From Actinomycetota bacterium (GTDB lineage: Bacteria; Actinomycetota; Actinomycetes; Streptosporangiales; Streptosporangiaceae): a stretch of 64,000 bases of DNA. Below, one piece after another: positions 62,893 to 64,000 of this stretch (within the stretch, counting starts at the first letter, position 1; each line of letters opens with the position of its first letter). The notes below the pieces were generated by a model. It saw only the letters and a program-made list of their open reading frames with translations, had not been told where the DNA came from and ran no database searches. Position numbers and translations under genes: made by a program. The stretch lies in the NCBI GenBank assembly GCA_027314515.1, contig DAHVAR010000055.1:1-64000 (forward strand). The letters are read 5' to 3'.

Positions 62893-64000
62893 ATCAGCAC
62901 CGAACCTCGTATCAACGAGCGCATCAGGGTACCCGAAGTGCGGCTTGTCGGCCCGGCAGGCGAGCAGGTCGGGATCGTTGCCATTAATGACGCGCTCCGG
63001 CTGGCCCAGGAGGCAGATCTCGACCTCGTCGAGGTTGCGCCCATGGCCCGGCCCCCTGTTGCCAAGCTCATGGACTACGGCAAGTTCAAGTACGAGTCCG
63101 CCTTGAAGGCCAGGGAGTCGCGCAAGAACCAGGCCCAGACGGTCATCAAGGAGATCAAGCTGCGGCCGAAGATCGACCCGCACGACTACGGCACCAAGAA
63201 GGGCCACGTCGAGCGCTTCCTGAAGCAGGGCGACAAGGTCAAGGTAACGATCATGTTCAGGGGGCGTGAGCAGTCCAGGCCAGAGCTTGGCTTCAAGTTG
63301 CTCCAGCGGCTAGCTGGCGACATCGAAGAACTGGGTTTCGTAGAGTCCTCGCCTAAGCAGGACGGCCGGAACATGATCATGGTGATCGGGCCGCACAAGC
63401 GGAAGACGGACGCGATGGCAGCCGCGAAGGCCGACCGGGCTGAGCGAGCGAGTCGCCCCAGCGGCCGGGCCGGCGAGTCGGCTGGCGCGCAGGCGCAGCC
63501 GCCCGCTTCGTCCGGCGCTGACGACCCCAGCGGTCCTGATCAGTCGTCCGCCTCAGCACGGCTGTCGTCGGCAGAGCCGTCTGCCGAGCTGTCGTCAGCA
63601 GAACCGTCGGCAGAGCTGTCGCCAGCACGGCCGCTGTTTGCACAGTCGCTGTCAGCACAGTCGCTGTCAGGCACTCAGTCGGCCGGGTCACCGTCGGCAG
63701 GGCAGTCGTCAGCAGGACAGTCGTCAGCAGATGCGCAGCCGGCCGCGCCGCGGGCTGCGGCCGCCAGCCCGGGCCAGGGCGCTGCGGGACGGGGCGCTGC
63801 GGGACAGGGCGGGTTGCGGGAGACCGCGACGGGCGGGCCGGACGCTCCGCCCAGGCCCGCCGGACCCAGGCCCGCCATGCCCAGGCCGAACGCGCCGCGG
63901 CCGACACCAGCGTCTGCGCGGCCAGCGGCACCTAAGCCGTCCGCACCGCGCGCGACGCCCGGGTCGTCAGCGCGGCCAAGCCCAGCCGGCACCCCGGCAC
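62893..64000 (+). CDS. infC: Translation initiation factor IF-3 (ATC start, runs off the right edge)
   Basis: At least 369 residues; no stop before the window ends. Start ATC at 62893, 4 nt after AGGAGG. The first residues ([19 protein letters not shown]) are the typical actinobacterial IF-3 beginning, and IF-3 genes are known for rare start codons used in self-control. GTG 62875 in frame is the alternative. Both IF-3 domains are complete to about residue 170 ([54 protein letters not shown]). After that comes a Ser/Ala/Pro/Gln tail of about 200 residues or more, far longer than usual. It prevents early joining of the large ribosomal subunit. Confidence 0.95.
   Translation, partial: MSTEPRINERIRVPEVRLVGPAGEQVGIVAINDALRLAQEADLDLVEVAPMARPPVAKLMDYGKFKYESALKARESRKNQAQTVIKEIKLRPKIDPHDYGTKKGHVERFLKQGDKVKVTIMFRGREQSRPELGFKLLQRLAGDIEELGFVESSPKQDGRNMIMVIGPHKRKTDAMAAAKADRAERASRPSGRAGESAGAQAQPPASSGADDPSGPDQSSASARLSSAEPSAELSSAEPSAELSPARPLFAQSLSAQSLSGTQSAGSPSAGQSSAGQSSADAQPAAPRAAAASPGQGAAGRGAAGQGGLRETATGGPDAPPRPAGPRPAMPRPNAPRPTPASARPAAPKPSAPRATPGSSARPSPAGTPA

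Overview
This window is high-GC DNA from a filamentous or sporulating actinobacterium. The evidence is an SsgB-like sporulation protein, the phosphatidylinositol mannoside genes (PI-phosphate synthase, PatA, PimA), PdxS/PdxT, a single bifunctional Rel, an F420/PPOX-type oxidoreductase, WS/DGAT and Eis-like proteins, many GTG/TTG starts and dense ATGA/GTGA overlaps. From about 22.3 kb on, the order thrS-HIT-(EF-G-like)-pgsA-patA-pimA-pdxST-yebC-ruvCAB-yajC-secDF-apt-rel-ppiB-aspS-rarA-alaS-ruvX-mltG-aroE follows the core order of mycobacteria and streptomycetes. I cannot name a genus.

Region 1 (1-22.3 kb) is accessory. It holds an SNF2 helicase (5' end missing) with its SWIM zinc-finger partner; a BpsA-like aminopropyltransferase overlapping an epoxide-hydrolase-like gene; a PaaI-type thioesterase with a DUF2071 protein; a membrane protein/winged-helix regulator pair behind two palindromic operators; a lipid island (alpha/beta-hydrolase remnant, WS/DGAT, patatin); a YbjN-like protein paired with a cytosolic HtrA-like protease; an orphan pRiA4b-ORF3-like C-terminal protein; a broken methyltransferase; an ECF41 sigma factor divergent from a PPOX oxidoreductase carrying an ECF41-type promoter; tRNAs Gly, Cys, Val(GAC) and Val(CAC); a class IV PLP enzyme; ssgB; and two tandem L,D-transpeptidase paralogues.

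Region 2 (22.3-45.2 kb) is core. thrS and an HIT phosphorylase are followed by a convergent EF-G-like gene. Next comes the PIM lipid operon (pgsA, patA, pimA, small membrane protein), then pdxS-pdxT-yebC, an eis-like acetyltransferase, ruvC-ruvA-ruvB (Holliday junction processing), yajC-secD-secF (Sec auxiliary complex), apt and rel.

Region 3 (45.2-64 kb) holds a DUF349 protein and a membrane-anchored cyclophilin (minus strand), an MBL-fold hydrolase, aspS (with the His of non-discriminating enzymes), an epoxide hydrolase and a metallophosphoesterase (minus strand), rarA, two small envelope-linked proteins, alaS-ruvX-mltG-aroE, and infC. infC runs off the right edge, starts at a non-standard ATC and has a very long low-complexity C-terminus.

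The most unusual recurring signal is short tandem repeats with units in multiples of three. The commonest unit is 18 nt (six residues). They sit at the extreme 5' or 3' ends, or in linkers, of otherwise conserved genes (SWIM, bpsA-like, wHTH, HIT, pdxT, ruvB, secD, secF, rel, aspS, DUF6167-like, mltG, probably infC). Intergenic repeats have units not divisible by three (32, 14 and 20 nt). I found no CRISPR array, prophage, insertion sequence or clear biosynthetic cluster.
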